DNA from: Streptomyces chattanoogensis
GTDB taxonomy: Bacteria > Actinomycetota > Actinomycetes > Streptomycetales > Streptomycetaceae
Direction: 5' to 3'
DNA length: 64,000 bases
Assembly (NCBI RefSeq): GCF_001294335.1
Contig: NZ_LGKG01000149.1
Coordinates: forward strand, 1-64,000
The position numbers and the translations under genes were made by a program. The notes under the pieces are model-generated. The model was not told the DNA's origin and ran no database searches. It saw only the letters and a program-made list of their open reading frames with translations. This document shows, one piece after another, positions 34,636 to 42,912 of the stretch; position 1 is the stretch's first letter; each line of letters starts with the position of its first letter.

Positions 34636-36483
34636 TCACCAATGGGCCTTACTATCCAGCGTGACGTCACCGTATCTTCCCACTACGACTCTGGACTGGT
34701 TCTTAAGGCTCAGCGATGCCTGCCCACCCTCTGCGTCCCAGAAGGCCCCGTGGTCGCCCGCGTCACTCGTCATTATGTTTCCGCCGAACTCCGGGTCTGT
34801 GGGGATAATCCAGTTATCTCCGAGCCCGCTGCCCTCACCTCCGTGGCGGACGATGAAGTCCGAACCTCCACCGCCCATCGCCCACATGTGCTTGGGGTCA
34901 ATTCCCAGGTCTGCGGCGTGGTTCGCTTGCATTCCGGGACTTCCTGCGACCAGGACGTCATCTGCCGGGATGGGGGTCTCGTTCCAACTGGCAGTCTTGG
35001 CGCTGTCACCGATGAGCGTGCTGCCGTAGCTGTGGCCGATGACGGTGGTGTGGCCGGTGTCGCCGCTCGCGTATTGGTGTGCTTTCCTGTTGCCTTCGAG
35101 GAAATCGTGGAGTATCGGGGCGCCCTTTTCTGCGTACCTGTCGTTGGTGGCCTCAAGGAGGATGTTGTCCGGGGCGTCATAATCAAGCCAGGTGATTGTG
35201 GAGATCTTTTGTCCGGGCGCGAGCCGTCTGCTCTCGTTCCAAAGATTTTCACTGCGTTTGAGGTCCGAAGGAGTGTCGCCGGAATCCTCGCCGATGGTCG
35301 ATATATCTGTCTTGGTGCCGGGGATGTATATGCCGGTGTGGTCGGCCGTATCCGGATTTCCATTGGCAAGGATGATCCTGCCGTTGCCCTCGCCGTCCGG
35401 GTCGAATCCGAGGAGGTAAGCTTCCGGGAGACCGTTCTCGCCGGTCCGGTCAAAGCGGTCCTGAATGGCCCGCATTCCCTTCAGTTTCTCCTCCAAGTAC
35501 TCCTTCCGCTCGCTGTACTTGTCGTGCCAGTCCAGCCACTCCTGGTTGTACGTCATGTCGCCTCGGGCCCCAATGGGGACGAACTGGGGCGACGGTTCCT
35601 TGGGGATGGCGTTCAGCTTCATCTCGTACTGGCCACGCGTTTCCGCCAGTACGGTCCGGTTGGCCTCGTCGCGTACGACGGCGGGAAGTCCGTTCATCGC
35701 CCCGATACTCGCGGGGTGCAGGGAGATATAAGCCTCCCGCTCATCGGCGGACAGGTGCTTCCACCACTCCGCGTTGTCCTCCGGATCGCCGCCCTTGGGC
35801 GGGGCCTTAATGCCGTCGAGGTAGTGCTCGGCGCCCTCGCGTACGCCGCCCGTGTCCTTCTGGGCGTCCACCCAGTCCGCGGCGGAGACGGTCAGGTCGT
35901 CATCGGCCCTCAGCTTCCGTAGCTTCGGAGCCCACTTGGCGTCCGCCTCCGTGGCCTCCTGCAACGCGTCGGCGATGCGGTCCGCGAACCCCAAAGCCTT
36001 GCCGTAGTTCGGGTTCGGGTGGATGTTGATCGACTGGCGCCGCACGGCTGCCGACGACGGGTCCCACGGGCCGGGGCTGCCTTCAACCGTGCCCCCTTCC
36101 GGTACCTTGCCGTCGACCTTGTCGCCGCCTGCCGGGTAGGAGACCGAGCCGTCGCTTGTGACCGTGCAGTTGGCGGCGTGGGCGTCCTCAATCGCCGCCT
36201 TCAGCTTGCGTTTGGCGGCTTCAATGTCGAACGCGAAGCCGTTCAGTGCGGTGCTCGCGAGGCCACACTCCGTCTGCAGGTAGTGAAGGTTCCGCGCCAG
36301 CTGCTTCAGTTGCCCCAACGCGGCGGTCGCGGTCGCGCCCTCCAACTGGTGACGGATACCCGCTGCGATCCGGTTGTCGACTGCATCCTTCGCCCTCTCA
36401 GCCGAGTCGCCCATGGCGCGGTAGCCATCTGCAGCGCCCTCGTACTCAGACGGTTTGAACGCCTTCAGCGTCGCAAAATCCAC
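34636..36483 (-). CDS. DUF1023-type alpha/beta hydrolase, putative T7SS-exported enzyme
   Basis: 615 residues. The N-terminal half is helical (EYEGAADGYRAMGDSAERAKD, then a long helical bundle), as in other ESX substrates. The C-terminal half is an alpha/beta hydrolase of the actinobacterial DUF1023 group: ITWLDYDAPDN, the nucleophile motif GHSYGS with Ser485, VAGSPGM, and a final DHGAFWD with the likely catalytic His. There is no signal peptide, which fits export by the type VII system. The substrate is unknown; esterase or lipase activity is usual for the fold. A small helical protein gene lies 9 bp upstream and a lipoprotein gene directly downstream. Confidence 0.85.
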   Translation of the reverse strand: MDFATLKAFKPSEYEGAADGYRAMGDSAERAKDAVDNRIAAGIRHQLEGATATAALGQLKQLARNLHYLQTECGLASTALNGFAFDIEAAKRKLKAAIEDAHAANCTVTSDGSVSYPAGGDKVDGKVPEGGTVEGSPGPWDPSSAAVRRQSINIHPNPNYGKALGFADRIADALQEATEADAKWAPKLRKLRADDDLTVSAADWVDAQKDTGGVREGAEHYLDGIKAPPKGGDPEDNAEWWKHLSADEREAYISLHPASIGAMNGLPAVVRDEANRTVLAETRGQYEMKLNAIPKEPSPQFVPIGARGDMTYNQEWLDWHDKYSERKEYLEEKLKGMRAIQDRFDRTGENGLPEAYLLGFDPDGEGNGRIILANGNPDTADHTGIYIPGTKTDISTIGEDSGDTPSDLKRSENLWNESRRLAPGQKISTITWLDYDAPDNILLEATNDRYAEKGAPILHDFLEGNRKAHQYASGDTGHTTVIGHSYGSTLIGDSAKTASWNETPIPADDVLVAGSPGMQANHAADLGIDPKHMWAMGGGGSDFIVRHGGEGSGLGDNWIIPTDPEFGGNIMTSDAGDHGAFWDAEGGQASLSLKNQSRVVVGRYGDVTLDSKAHW

Positions 36484-36492
36484 GGCTTGCGC

Positions 36493-36939
36493 TCACTTCC
36501 CCTTCGCCTGACCACCAACAGCCTCGGTGTCCTTGTACCTGAGGCTGATGCGGTCCAGCTCGTCCTTGACCTCGCTGTCGGGCATGGAAAGGTCGTGCCC
36601 GGAGCGCTCCAAGAGCGCGCCCAGCGCACCACAACGACCACGCACCTTGTCGACGTACTTCTCCCAGGACTCGTACAGTTCCTTCTGTGCCGCGGCAGAC
36701 CGGCACCCGGCCGTATCGCCCAAGCCCTGCTGGCCCTCTCGCAGTTTCGTGGCCGCCTTGCCGAGGTCGTCCTTCAATCCCTTGAGGTCGTCGCCGGCTT
36801 TGGACCAGACCCGCTTCTCTGACTTCAACCGGCTTCCAGCGGACGGATCACTAGGAGGCCACGCGCTGTTGAGTTGCATCCCCGTCGTCGCGCGTTCGGC
36901 TGCCTCGGCCTTCAGCTGTTCCCACTCGTCCCACGCCAT
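36493..36939 (-). CDS. Small helical protein, putative T7SS adaptor of the hydrolase
   Basis: 148 residues from the ATG at 36939 with AAGGAGGAA upstream; in-frame starts further upstream are not supported. It is entirely helical, and starts AWDEWEQLKAEAAERATTGMQLN, like the protein at 28521. It lies 9 bp before the DUF1023 hydrolase gene. As in the 28521/28970 pair, a small helical partner precedes a large substrate, which suggests a chaperone or co-secretion role. Confidence 0.78.
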   Translation of the reverse strand: MAWDEWEQLKAEAAERATTGMQLNSAWPPSDPSAGSRLKSEKRVWSKAGDDLKGLKDDLGKAATKLREGQQGLGDTAGCRSAAAQKELYESWEKYVDKVRGRCGALGALLERSGHDLSMPDSEVKDELDRISLRYKDTEAVGGQAKGK

Positions 36940-37038
36940 CGTCGGCGATTCCTCCTTATGCGCCATGACGCAGTGCGTGGGGGTGGGCACCTCCCGTGCG
37001 TGCCCACCCCTTCCGCTTGATGCGTGCGGTCGTTGCCG

Positions 37039-37335
37039 TCAGTAGTTGGCAGCGGCCTTCTTGTCGGCTGCACTGTAGGCGGCGCTGGCGTCGCGGATGG
37101 CGTTGGCAATGGCGTTCAGGGCCGTGTGGATCTCCCTGGACTTCGTGTCCCACTCGTGGTGGAGGCCGTCCGCAGCATTCTTGGCCTCACCCTCGAAGAA
37201 GGCGGAGATGTCCTTCATACGTGCCTGGAGGGCCTCCAGGTCCCCGTCGAGCTTCTTCGCCTGGCTCGTGATCTGCTGCGCCGCGTGCTCGAGTTCCGCA
37301 TAAGTGACGAGCATCGTGCCGTCGTTTACGGCCAT
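37039..37335 (-). CDS. WXG100-type protein (Esx-like), FEG variant
   Basis: 98 residues, two predicted helices with the turn at F47-E48-G49 in place of W-x-G. The length is typical of WXG100 proteins, which are secreted as dimers and are needed for ESX transport. The neighbouring WXG100 gene (37395-37748) keeps a true WKG, so the two probably form a heterodimer like EsxA/EsxB. A second possible start is the ATG at residue 8. Confidence 0.85.
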   Translation of the reverse strand: MAVNDGTMLVTYAELEHAAQQITSQAKKLDGDLEALQARMKDISAFFEGEAKNAADGLHHEWDTKSREIHTALNAIANAIRDASAAYSAADKKAAANY

Positions 37336-37394
37336 GGTTCCTCCCGTTTGTTCTTAAGTCTGTGTGCTGGTGGCGGGGCTGGCGGGCCTGCGGG

Positions 37395-37748
37395 TCACAT
37401 GTTGTTGAAGCTGGAGGAGCCACCGCCCGCGCCGGCGCCTGAACCTGCGCCGGCGTCGATGCCCTTGAGGGCCTGGAAGACCTCCTGCTCGGTGCTGCCG
37501 ACGATGCGGCGGTTGTCGTCCACCGCCTGCTGGAAGCGGACCAGGAGATTGCCGATGTGGGCCATGCGCTCGTTGATCTCCCGCTGCTTGCGGTCGAAGG
37601 ACACGGCGCCCATGCCCTTCCATTTGCCTTCGACGCCGTCGATCACGGCCTGCAGCTGGTGGAGCTGCTGTTTGACGGAGCCGAAGCGGTCGTTGAGTTC
37701 CTGCTCGAATCCCCGCAGGACTTCATCATTGACCTTCTGGACTGCCAT
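37395..37748 (-). CDS. WXG100-type protein (Esx-like)
   Basis: 117 residues: helix, W43-K44-G45 turn, helix, then a Gly/Ser/Ala-rich tail ending SSSFNNM. It is a standard WXG100 protein with an extended C-terminus. It is expected to pair with the product of 37039-37335 and to be recognised by EccC for export. It lies between that gene and the first mycosin gene in the leftward operon. Confidence 0.9.
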   Translation of the reverse strand: MAVQKVNDEVLRGFEQELNDRFGSVKQQLHQLQAVIDGVEGKWKGMGAVSFDRKQREINERMAHIGNLLVRFQQAVDDNRRIVGSTEQEVFQALKGIDAGAGSGAGAGGGSSSFNNM

Positions 37749-37845
37749 AAAGGGTCTTCCTTTCTCGGTGTGGTTGTTTGGGTCCAGCGTGTGTGGTTCG
37801 CCGGGTATGGGGCCGCGGGCCTGCGCTTGTGTTGTGGTAAGGGGC

Positions 37846-39084
37846 TCAGGCGTTGCGGCGTTTGCGGGCCAGGGCGAAGGCGCCTGCGGCCAGGGCGGCT
37901 ATGGCTGCGGCGATGCCGATGATGAGGCCCGTTGAGGAGTTCTCTTCGTTCTTGCCGATGGCCTGTTCGGTGTTCGCCTTCCCGGCTGACTCACCCCTTG
38001 GCCGCTGCGGCGAGGCGTCATTCGAGGAGGACGGGGAGTTTGAAGCCTGAGGGTCAGCCAGTGGGTTGGAGTCTGCCTTTCCTGGATTCCCCTTGCCTCG
38101 AATGATGTTGACACCGGGACGGACGATTCCGTAGCCGAGGTACTTGCTAAGGGGGTGTTTCTTCTTGTCCTTGAGGCCGGCTGTTTCGATGAGAACCCGG
38201 AGTACCTGGTTGGCAGTCCAGTCGGGGTGGGCTGACCAGACAAGTGCTGCGGAAGCTGCTGCGACCGCCGTGGCAGCGCTGGCGCCGCCGCCAGCGCAGT
38301 AGCGCTTGAATCTGGAGTCGCACCAGCGTGGGATATCGTCCCCGGGCGCTGCCAGGTCGACTGAATCCCCGTACTGGGAGTTCTTGGCTACGTCTCCCTC
38401 CCGGGTGACGGAACCAATCCCGACGACTGCGTTCTGCGATGCCGGGTATTGGCGTTTGTTACCGTCCTGGGCGTTGTCTCCGGTGCCCGCGATGACAAGC
38501 TTTCCCTTACTCGCCGCGTAGTCCACCGCGCTCTCTGCGTGGAGATTGACGCCGATGGCGTGTTCGTTCCTGATGTTGATCGCGATGATCTGGGCGTCGC
38601 TGTCGGCTGCAGCACGGATGGCGTGATAGAGGGGGTCGCGTTCGATCCAGGTCCCGGGCGGGAGCTGGTCGTGCTTGAGCAGGGGGACCCTGAAGGGGAT
38701 GATCTTGGCTCCAGGGGCGAGGCCTTTGAGGCCGCCGCCTTTGCCCGTTCCGGCGATCAGTTCGGCCGTAGTGGTGCCCTGACCATCGGTGTCGTTGGTG
38801 TTTCCGCCCCTTTCGACGGTGGCGTCGACGCCTTTGAGTACCTGGCCCTTGAGCGAGGGGGTGTTGGGGTTCACGCCGGAGTCGATGACGGCGACCTTGA
38901 TGCCCTTGCCTGTGGTCTTCTTCCAGATCTTCTCGGCGTAGAGGGCGTCCAGGTACCACTGCTTGGACTGCACGTCCTCGGCAGCGGCTGCCGACGCCGT
39001 GCCCGACAGGGTGAGTGTCAACGCACCGAGCGCGGATCCCACGGTGACCAGACCTCGGCGGGTGTGGCTGATTCTTGCGGTCAT
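37846..39084 (-). CDS. Mycosin-like subtilase of the T7SS locus, catalytic His replaced by Gln
   Basis: 412 residues. It has a signal peptide (ending near ASAAAAE), an S8 domain and a C-terminal membrane anchor (GLIIGIAAAIAALAAGAFAL) with basic tail, the mycosin layout. The Asp motif is AVIDSGV (Asp68) and the Ser motif is GGASAATA (Ser269). The position of the His in HGT is G-Q102-G-T; the codon is CAG. Without this His it should not be proteolytic. The neighbouring mycosin (41662-42909) has all three residues. A structural or regulatory role in the membrane complex is likely. Confidence 0.88.
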   Translation of the reverse strand: MTARISHTRRGLVTVGSALGALTLTLSGTASAAAAEDVQSKQWYLDALYAEKIWKKTTGKGIKVAVIDSGVNPNTPSLKGQVLKGVDATVERGGNTNDTDGQGTTTAELIAGTGKGGGLKGLAPGAKIIPFRVPLLKHDQLPPGTWIERDPLYHAIRAAADSDAQIIAINIRNEHAIGVNLHAESAVDYAASKGKLVIAGTGDNAQDGNKRQYPASQNAVVGIGSVTREGDVAKNSQYGDSVDLAAPGDDIPRWCDSRFKRYCAGGGASAATAVAAASAALVWSAHPDWTANQVLRVLIETAGLKDKKKHPLSKYLGYGIVRPGVNIIRGKGNPGKADSNPLADPQASNSPSSSNDASPQRPRGESAGKANTEQAIGKNEENSSTGLIIGIAAAIAALAAGAFALARKRRNA

Positions 39085-39109
39085 GCTGACTTCCGGACCT
39101 TCCCTGTGC

Positions 39110-40930
39110 CTAGTCGATCACCGGCGGCGCGGTGTTCCTCCGCCGGGACTCCCACGTTTCCTCGTCTTCCGTCAGGTAGTCCGGACGCTCTCCACCACGG
39201 TCCCGCTCTTCCTCGCCGGGGCGTTGCTGGTTCGGGCGTCCGGCTGCCAGGCCGGCGCCACCGGAGGTGAAGCTTCCTGCACCCGAACGGGAGCCAGCAG
39301 CGGTGTTGCGCGGAGTGCCGACGATGCCATTCGCGGCAGGCCCGCCACGGCCGGTGGGACGAGGACTGCCTGCTGCTGGCTGGGACCCAATAGGTCCCGA
39401 CTGGCCCGGCCGGCCTGTGGAACCCCGGCTAGGCGCCGCGGGTTGTGATCCGATGACGCCTCCGCCCGGAGTCCGCGCCGTGCCGCTGGTCGGTCCCATT
39501 CCCGCACGCTGCGGAGTGCCGCGCACGATGCTGTCCGTACGGCCGGAGCGAGGCCCCGTGGGCATGCCCGTTCCTGAGCGTCCCGTGGTGGGCTGCGTAG
39601 CACTGGGGCGACCCGTGATGGGGGACTGGCTGGTCGGGCCCGTGCCCAACCTTCCTGTCATCGCAGACCCACGGCCGGTCACGCTGGGTCGGCCGACGGT
39701 GGCCGGACGTCCTGTGACCGGGGGATTGCTTCCTTGAGCACTGGGGCGCCCGACAGGTCCGGGGCGTCCCGTGGCCGTAGGAGTGTTGCGGCTGGGGCCA
39801 GGGCGCCCCGTTGGCGTGGCGGTGGTGCTGGGCTGGCCAGGTCGCCCAACGCCTGGACGGTTGGGCGGGTTGGTCTTCGTCGTGCCGTTCCCGGTTCCGA
39901 TGGGGCGCTCTGTGGCGTTGGGCGGGAGGGTGCCGGGGCTTGTCGGCGGGAGCAGCGGCCCGTGGGCGGGGCCGGTGGGGCCTGGCGCTGTGGGAGCGGG
40001 AGCAGGGTTTGGGGCGGGAGCAGGAGCCACCGGTGGTGCCGCAGTGTCGATCTTTACTGATGTCCCAGGGGCCGGGCCGGACGGGTGAGTACCGGGAGCC
40101 ACCGCATGGGAGGGTCCTTCCGACGCCTCGCCGGATCTACCGTCCCCTGGAGTGGTTTGTCCGGCTGAACCAGTTGCCGACGCTTTGACTGCCCCCGAGG
40201 TCCCGGGAGACGCTCCGCCGGAGCCGGAGGGCTTCGGTACTGCTGCCCTCACGGGCTTGGGAGGCACAGGTGCCTTCTGGGACGCCAGGGTTTGCTCGGA
40301 GACCGCGTAGAACGAGGCCAGTCGGTTCATCTGGTTGATGGTCTTCTGCCGGTTCTGCTCAACCTCTACGGCCTGTTTGTACGCGTCGTGGCTCTCCGTT
40401 TGCTCCACGGGCGTGAAGTCCTCGGGGCGCTTGGGGAAGGGCCGCGTGTCACGTTGCTTTGTGGTGGAGTTGCTGACCGACGCGAGGCCGGTGCCGGCCA
40501 CCGACATCTGCGTGGATGCCACGTTCGCGAACGACGCTATCTCCCAGGCGTGCTTGGTGAGTTCGCTTCCGTACCGGCGGAACTCCTGGCCGGACTCACC
40601 TTCCCAGTCCGTTCTCTTGAGGTGGTGGTCCAGTTCCCTCGCCGCGTCGTTGAGTGAGTCACGCGCCGTGGCCAAGGCGCGGCTGACGTGCTCCAGGTCC
40701 GACGGGTTGGCCGCCTCGAGAAGATCGAGCATGGAGTTGAGCTCGCGTCCTTCGAAGTTCGTCCTGCCGAAGAGGCTTCCCAAGTTCTCTGCAAGGCCGA
40801 GCATGCCCGGGAAGGGTTTCATTGTCTCCAGGGCGTCGACCGCGTGGAACTCCTGCCGGAGCTCGTCTGAGGTCGTCTTCTGCTGCTGCTCGGGCGTCGG
40901 CTCCGGCCGCGGGTTCCCGTTCTGGTCCAT
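39110..40930 (-). CDS. T7SS-associated helical protein with long Pro/Gly/Thr-rich tail
   Basis: 606 residues. Residues about 20-215 are helical, with a W109-E110-G111 turn, so the N-terminus resembles an Esx/PPE-like helical hairpin. From about 225 to 560 the chain is low-complexity, full of short repeats of the type TGRPG/GRPSxTG. The end is charged (EERDRGGERPDYLTEDEETWESRRR). It is probably a secreted or surface-exposed ESX substrate. The start overlaps the preceding gene stop by 1 bp (TGATG). Confidence 0.78.
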   Translation of the reverse strand: MDQNGNPRPEPTPEQQQKTTSDELRQEFHAVDALETMKPFPGMLGLAENLGSLFGRTNFEGRELNSMLDLLEAANPSDLEHVSRALATARDSLNDAARELDHHLKRTDWEGESGQEFRRYGSELTKHAWEIASFANVASTQMSVAGTGLASVSNSTTKQRDTRPFPKRPEDFTPVEQTESHDAYKQAVEVEQNRQKTINQMNRLASFYAVSEQTLASQKAPVPPKPVRAAVPKPSGSGGASPGTSGAVKASATGSAGQTTPGDGRSGEASEGPSHAVAPGTHPSGPAPGTSVKIDTAAPPVAPAPAPNPAPAPTAPGPTGPAHGPLLPPTSPGTLPPNATERPIGTGNGTTKTNPPNRPGVGRPGQPSTTATPTGRPGPSRNTPTATGRPGPVGRPSAQGSNPPVTGRPATVGRPSVTGRGSAMTGRLGTGPTSQSPITGRPSATQPTTGRSGTGMPTGPRSGRTDSIVRGTPQRAGMGPTSGTARTPGGGVIGSQPAAPSRGSTGRPGQSGPIGSQPAAGSPRPTGRGGPAANGIVGTPRNTAAGSRSGAGSFTSGGAGLAAGRPNQQRPGEEERDRGGERPDYLTEDEETWESRRRNTAPPVID

Positions 40931-41385
40931 CAGCTGTCCCCCAACCCGAAGTTTCCGCTGGAGGTGTCGGCGTGCTGCTTGTCGGCCACTCGACTGCGCT
41001 CCGCCATCGCCTCTTCCCGCTCCCTCAAGAGGCGATCTGAGATCGCATGAAACCGAGCCCGATTCTCCTCCTCAAGGTTCTCGAACCCGATCTCCGTCCC
41101 CCGCACCGCGATCCGCAGCATCGTGATCTGCTCGCCGAGGGACTTGGACAGCGAGACGAGTTGCTCGTGGACGCGGTTGTACTGCCTATAGAAGCCGTCC
41201 GCCTCAGCGAAGGGAGCGTTGCCGCCGCTGAGAGAGCTGCGGGCGATGCGCTGGGCCGCCATCTTCGTACTGCCGGCGGCGCCACCCTCCAGTTCCGATA
41301 GGAGCGCGTCCACACGCTTCTGGAATCTCTCCAGTGCGCCGACTCCGAGCCTGAGGTCGCCGCCTCCGCCACGTGCGTCAGCCAC
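40930..41385 (-). CDS. Small helical protein of the T7SS operon
   Basis: 151 residues, helical, with a Gly-rich start (ADARGGGGDLRLGVGALERFQKRVD) and conserved-looking middle (SLSGGNAPFAEADGFYRQYNRVHEQL). There is no signal peptide or membrane segment. It is translationally coupled to the WEG protein downstream and probably forms a complex with it. The family is not named by me, but genes of this type are common beside actinobacterial eccB/eccD. Confidence 0.72.
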   Translation of the reverse strand: MADARGGGGDLRLGVGALERFQKRVDALLSELEGGAAGSTKMAAQRIARSSLSGGNAPFAEADGFYRQYNRVHEQLVSLSKSLGEQITMLRIAVRGTEIGFENLEEENRARFHAISDRLLREREEAMAERSRVADKQHADTSSGNFGLGDS

Positions 41386-41661
41386 GATGCTTGTCCCTCC
41401 CCGTTTCCCCGTCAGTCCCGCCAGGCGCTGTTTCCGTCTGGCGGAGCTGTTGTACTACCGCGAACTTCGCTGTTCGCATGCATGTCACCCTAGCCAAAGG
41501 GTCTGACAGTCCCTACCGGTTTCTCGGCCAACTCGCCTCACTGAACACACGGTTCACAGCAGTCAGCGGTTCCCGTTCGGTCGAGATCGCTCGACTTCGG
41601 TTGAGCTTTGTCGAGCACGTCCAGTGTGGGTGAATTGCCAGTTCGGTTGGCGCCCGTCAAC
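41386..41661. other. 276-bp gap in the leftward T7SS operon
   Basis: No coding frame is supported. It probably contains a promoter for the group that starts at 41385, but no clear site is seen. Confidence 0.4.
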
Positions 41662-42909
41662 TCACTTGCCAGCCTTCCCGTTTGCTCGCCGCCGAGCGTC
41701 ACGCATCACCACGGCGCCGCCCGCGATAACCGCCACCAAAACGGAAGTACCGACTGCCACATATGTGCCGAGGCGGGATTCCCGTTCTTGGGCAGTTTCT
41801 CCAACGGGCAGGTCCATCGCGGAGGGCGGCTTCGCCTTCTCGGCGTTGCCGTTGCCCGGCACCGGCTGCTCGATCGGCTTGTCGGCCTCCGTCAGCGCCC
41901 GTACCGGGTCGACCACGCCCCAACCCACCAGGCGGTCGTGGCCCGAGATAGCACGCTCCGCGGTCTGCATGATCTGGGCGTTGATCTGGCGCGGGGTCCA
42001 GCCGGGCTGCTTCTCCTTGAGGAGGGCGGCTACTCCGGCTGCGTACGGGGCGGAGAAGCTGGTGCCGTCGTCGGAGCAGTGGCCGCCGCCGGGGACTGTG
42101 GAGATCATGTCCACTCCCGGCGCTGCGACGTCGACGAACTCGCCCGATTGGGAGAAGGCGGCGCGTTCGTTGTTGTGGTCGGAGGAGGCGACGGCGAGGA
42201 CGCCTTCGTATGAAGCCGGGTAGGTTTCTTTGACGTTTCCTCCGAGGCCGTCATTGCCTGCCGACGCCACGATGACGACCTTTTTCGCCAGGGCCTCGTT
42301 CACTGCCTGTTTGAGTTCGGATGTGGGCTCCAGGGCGTTCGCGGTGTCCTGGGAAATGTTGATCACGTCGGCTCGTGCCGGGCCCGCGGCATAGCGGATC
42401 GCTGCGGCGAGTGATTCCGCCGTGCCGTGGCCTTCGGCGTCGTTCTGTTGGATCGGAATGATCGTTGCCTCGGGGGCAAGGCCGACGAAACCGGTGCCCT
42501 TCATCGGGCGGGCCGCGATGATTCCCGCGACTTTCGTGCCGTGGCCGACAGAATCCGTAGTTCCGTTCTCGTTTCCGCGCTCGATCTTGTTGCCGTTCTT
42601 GTCCTTGAGGTTCTTCGGCAGGAGATTGCGGCCGCTCTTCGCGTCCACCGCCTTGGCGAGCTGGGGGTTCTTTACGTCGACCCCTGTGTCGATTACTGCT
42701 ACGCGTACGCCTTTGCCGGTCGCCTGCTTCCACAGCTCGTCGAGCAGGACGCGCTGCAGCGACCAGGGCTTGCCGTCGTAGGGCTTGTCCGGGAATGTGC
42801 ACTGGTCCGGGGCGTCGTCTGCGACGGCGGCAGGGGCGGTGGCGGCCAGCGTCGAGAGGGCGACGAGTGGGGTCGCAAGGACGGCCACAGCCCGGTGTGT
42901 CACCCGCAT
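41662..42909 (-). CDS. mycP: Mycosin, T7SS-associated serine protease (intact triad)
   Basis: 415 residues. It has a signal peptide (cut near AAVADDA), an S8 subtilase domain and a C-terminal membrane helix (LGTYVAVGTSVLVAVIAGGAVVM). The triad is complete: Asp74 (AVIDTGV), His123 (VGHGTKVAG) and Ser284 (DGTSFSAP), with the oxyanion Asn in ASAGNDG. Mycosins sit on the outer face of the ESX complex, process substrates and stabilise the membrane complex. It lies 3 bp after eccB and is the active partner of the His-less copy at 37846. Confidence 0.93.
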   Translation of the reverse strand: MRVTHRAVAVLATPLVALSTLAATAPAAVADDAPDQCTFPDKPYDGKPWSLQRVLLDELWKQATGKGVRVAVIDTGVDVKNPQLAKAVDAKSGRNLLPKNLKDKNGNKIERGNENGTTDSVGHGTKVAGIIAARPMKGTGFVGLAPEATIIPIQQNDAEGHGTAESLAAAIRYAAGPARADVINISQDTANALEPTSELKQAVNEALAKKVVIVASAGNDGLGGNVKETYPASYEGVLAVASSDHNNERAAFSQSGEFVDVAAPGVDMISTVPGGGHCSDDGTSFSAPYAAGVAALLKEKQPGWTPRQINAQIMQTAERAISGHDRLVGWGVVDPVRALTEADKPIEQPVPGNGNAEKAKPPSAMDLPVGETAQERESRLGTYVAVGTSVLVAVIAGGAVVMRDARRRANGKAGK

Positions 42910-42912
42910 CGC

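Noticed and set aside
39300..40200. Tandem repeats in the 606-residue T7SS protein as a possible DNA repeat array
   Set aside because: The repetition reflects short low-complexity protein repeats (GRP/TG type), not a regular DNA repeat.
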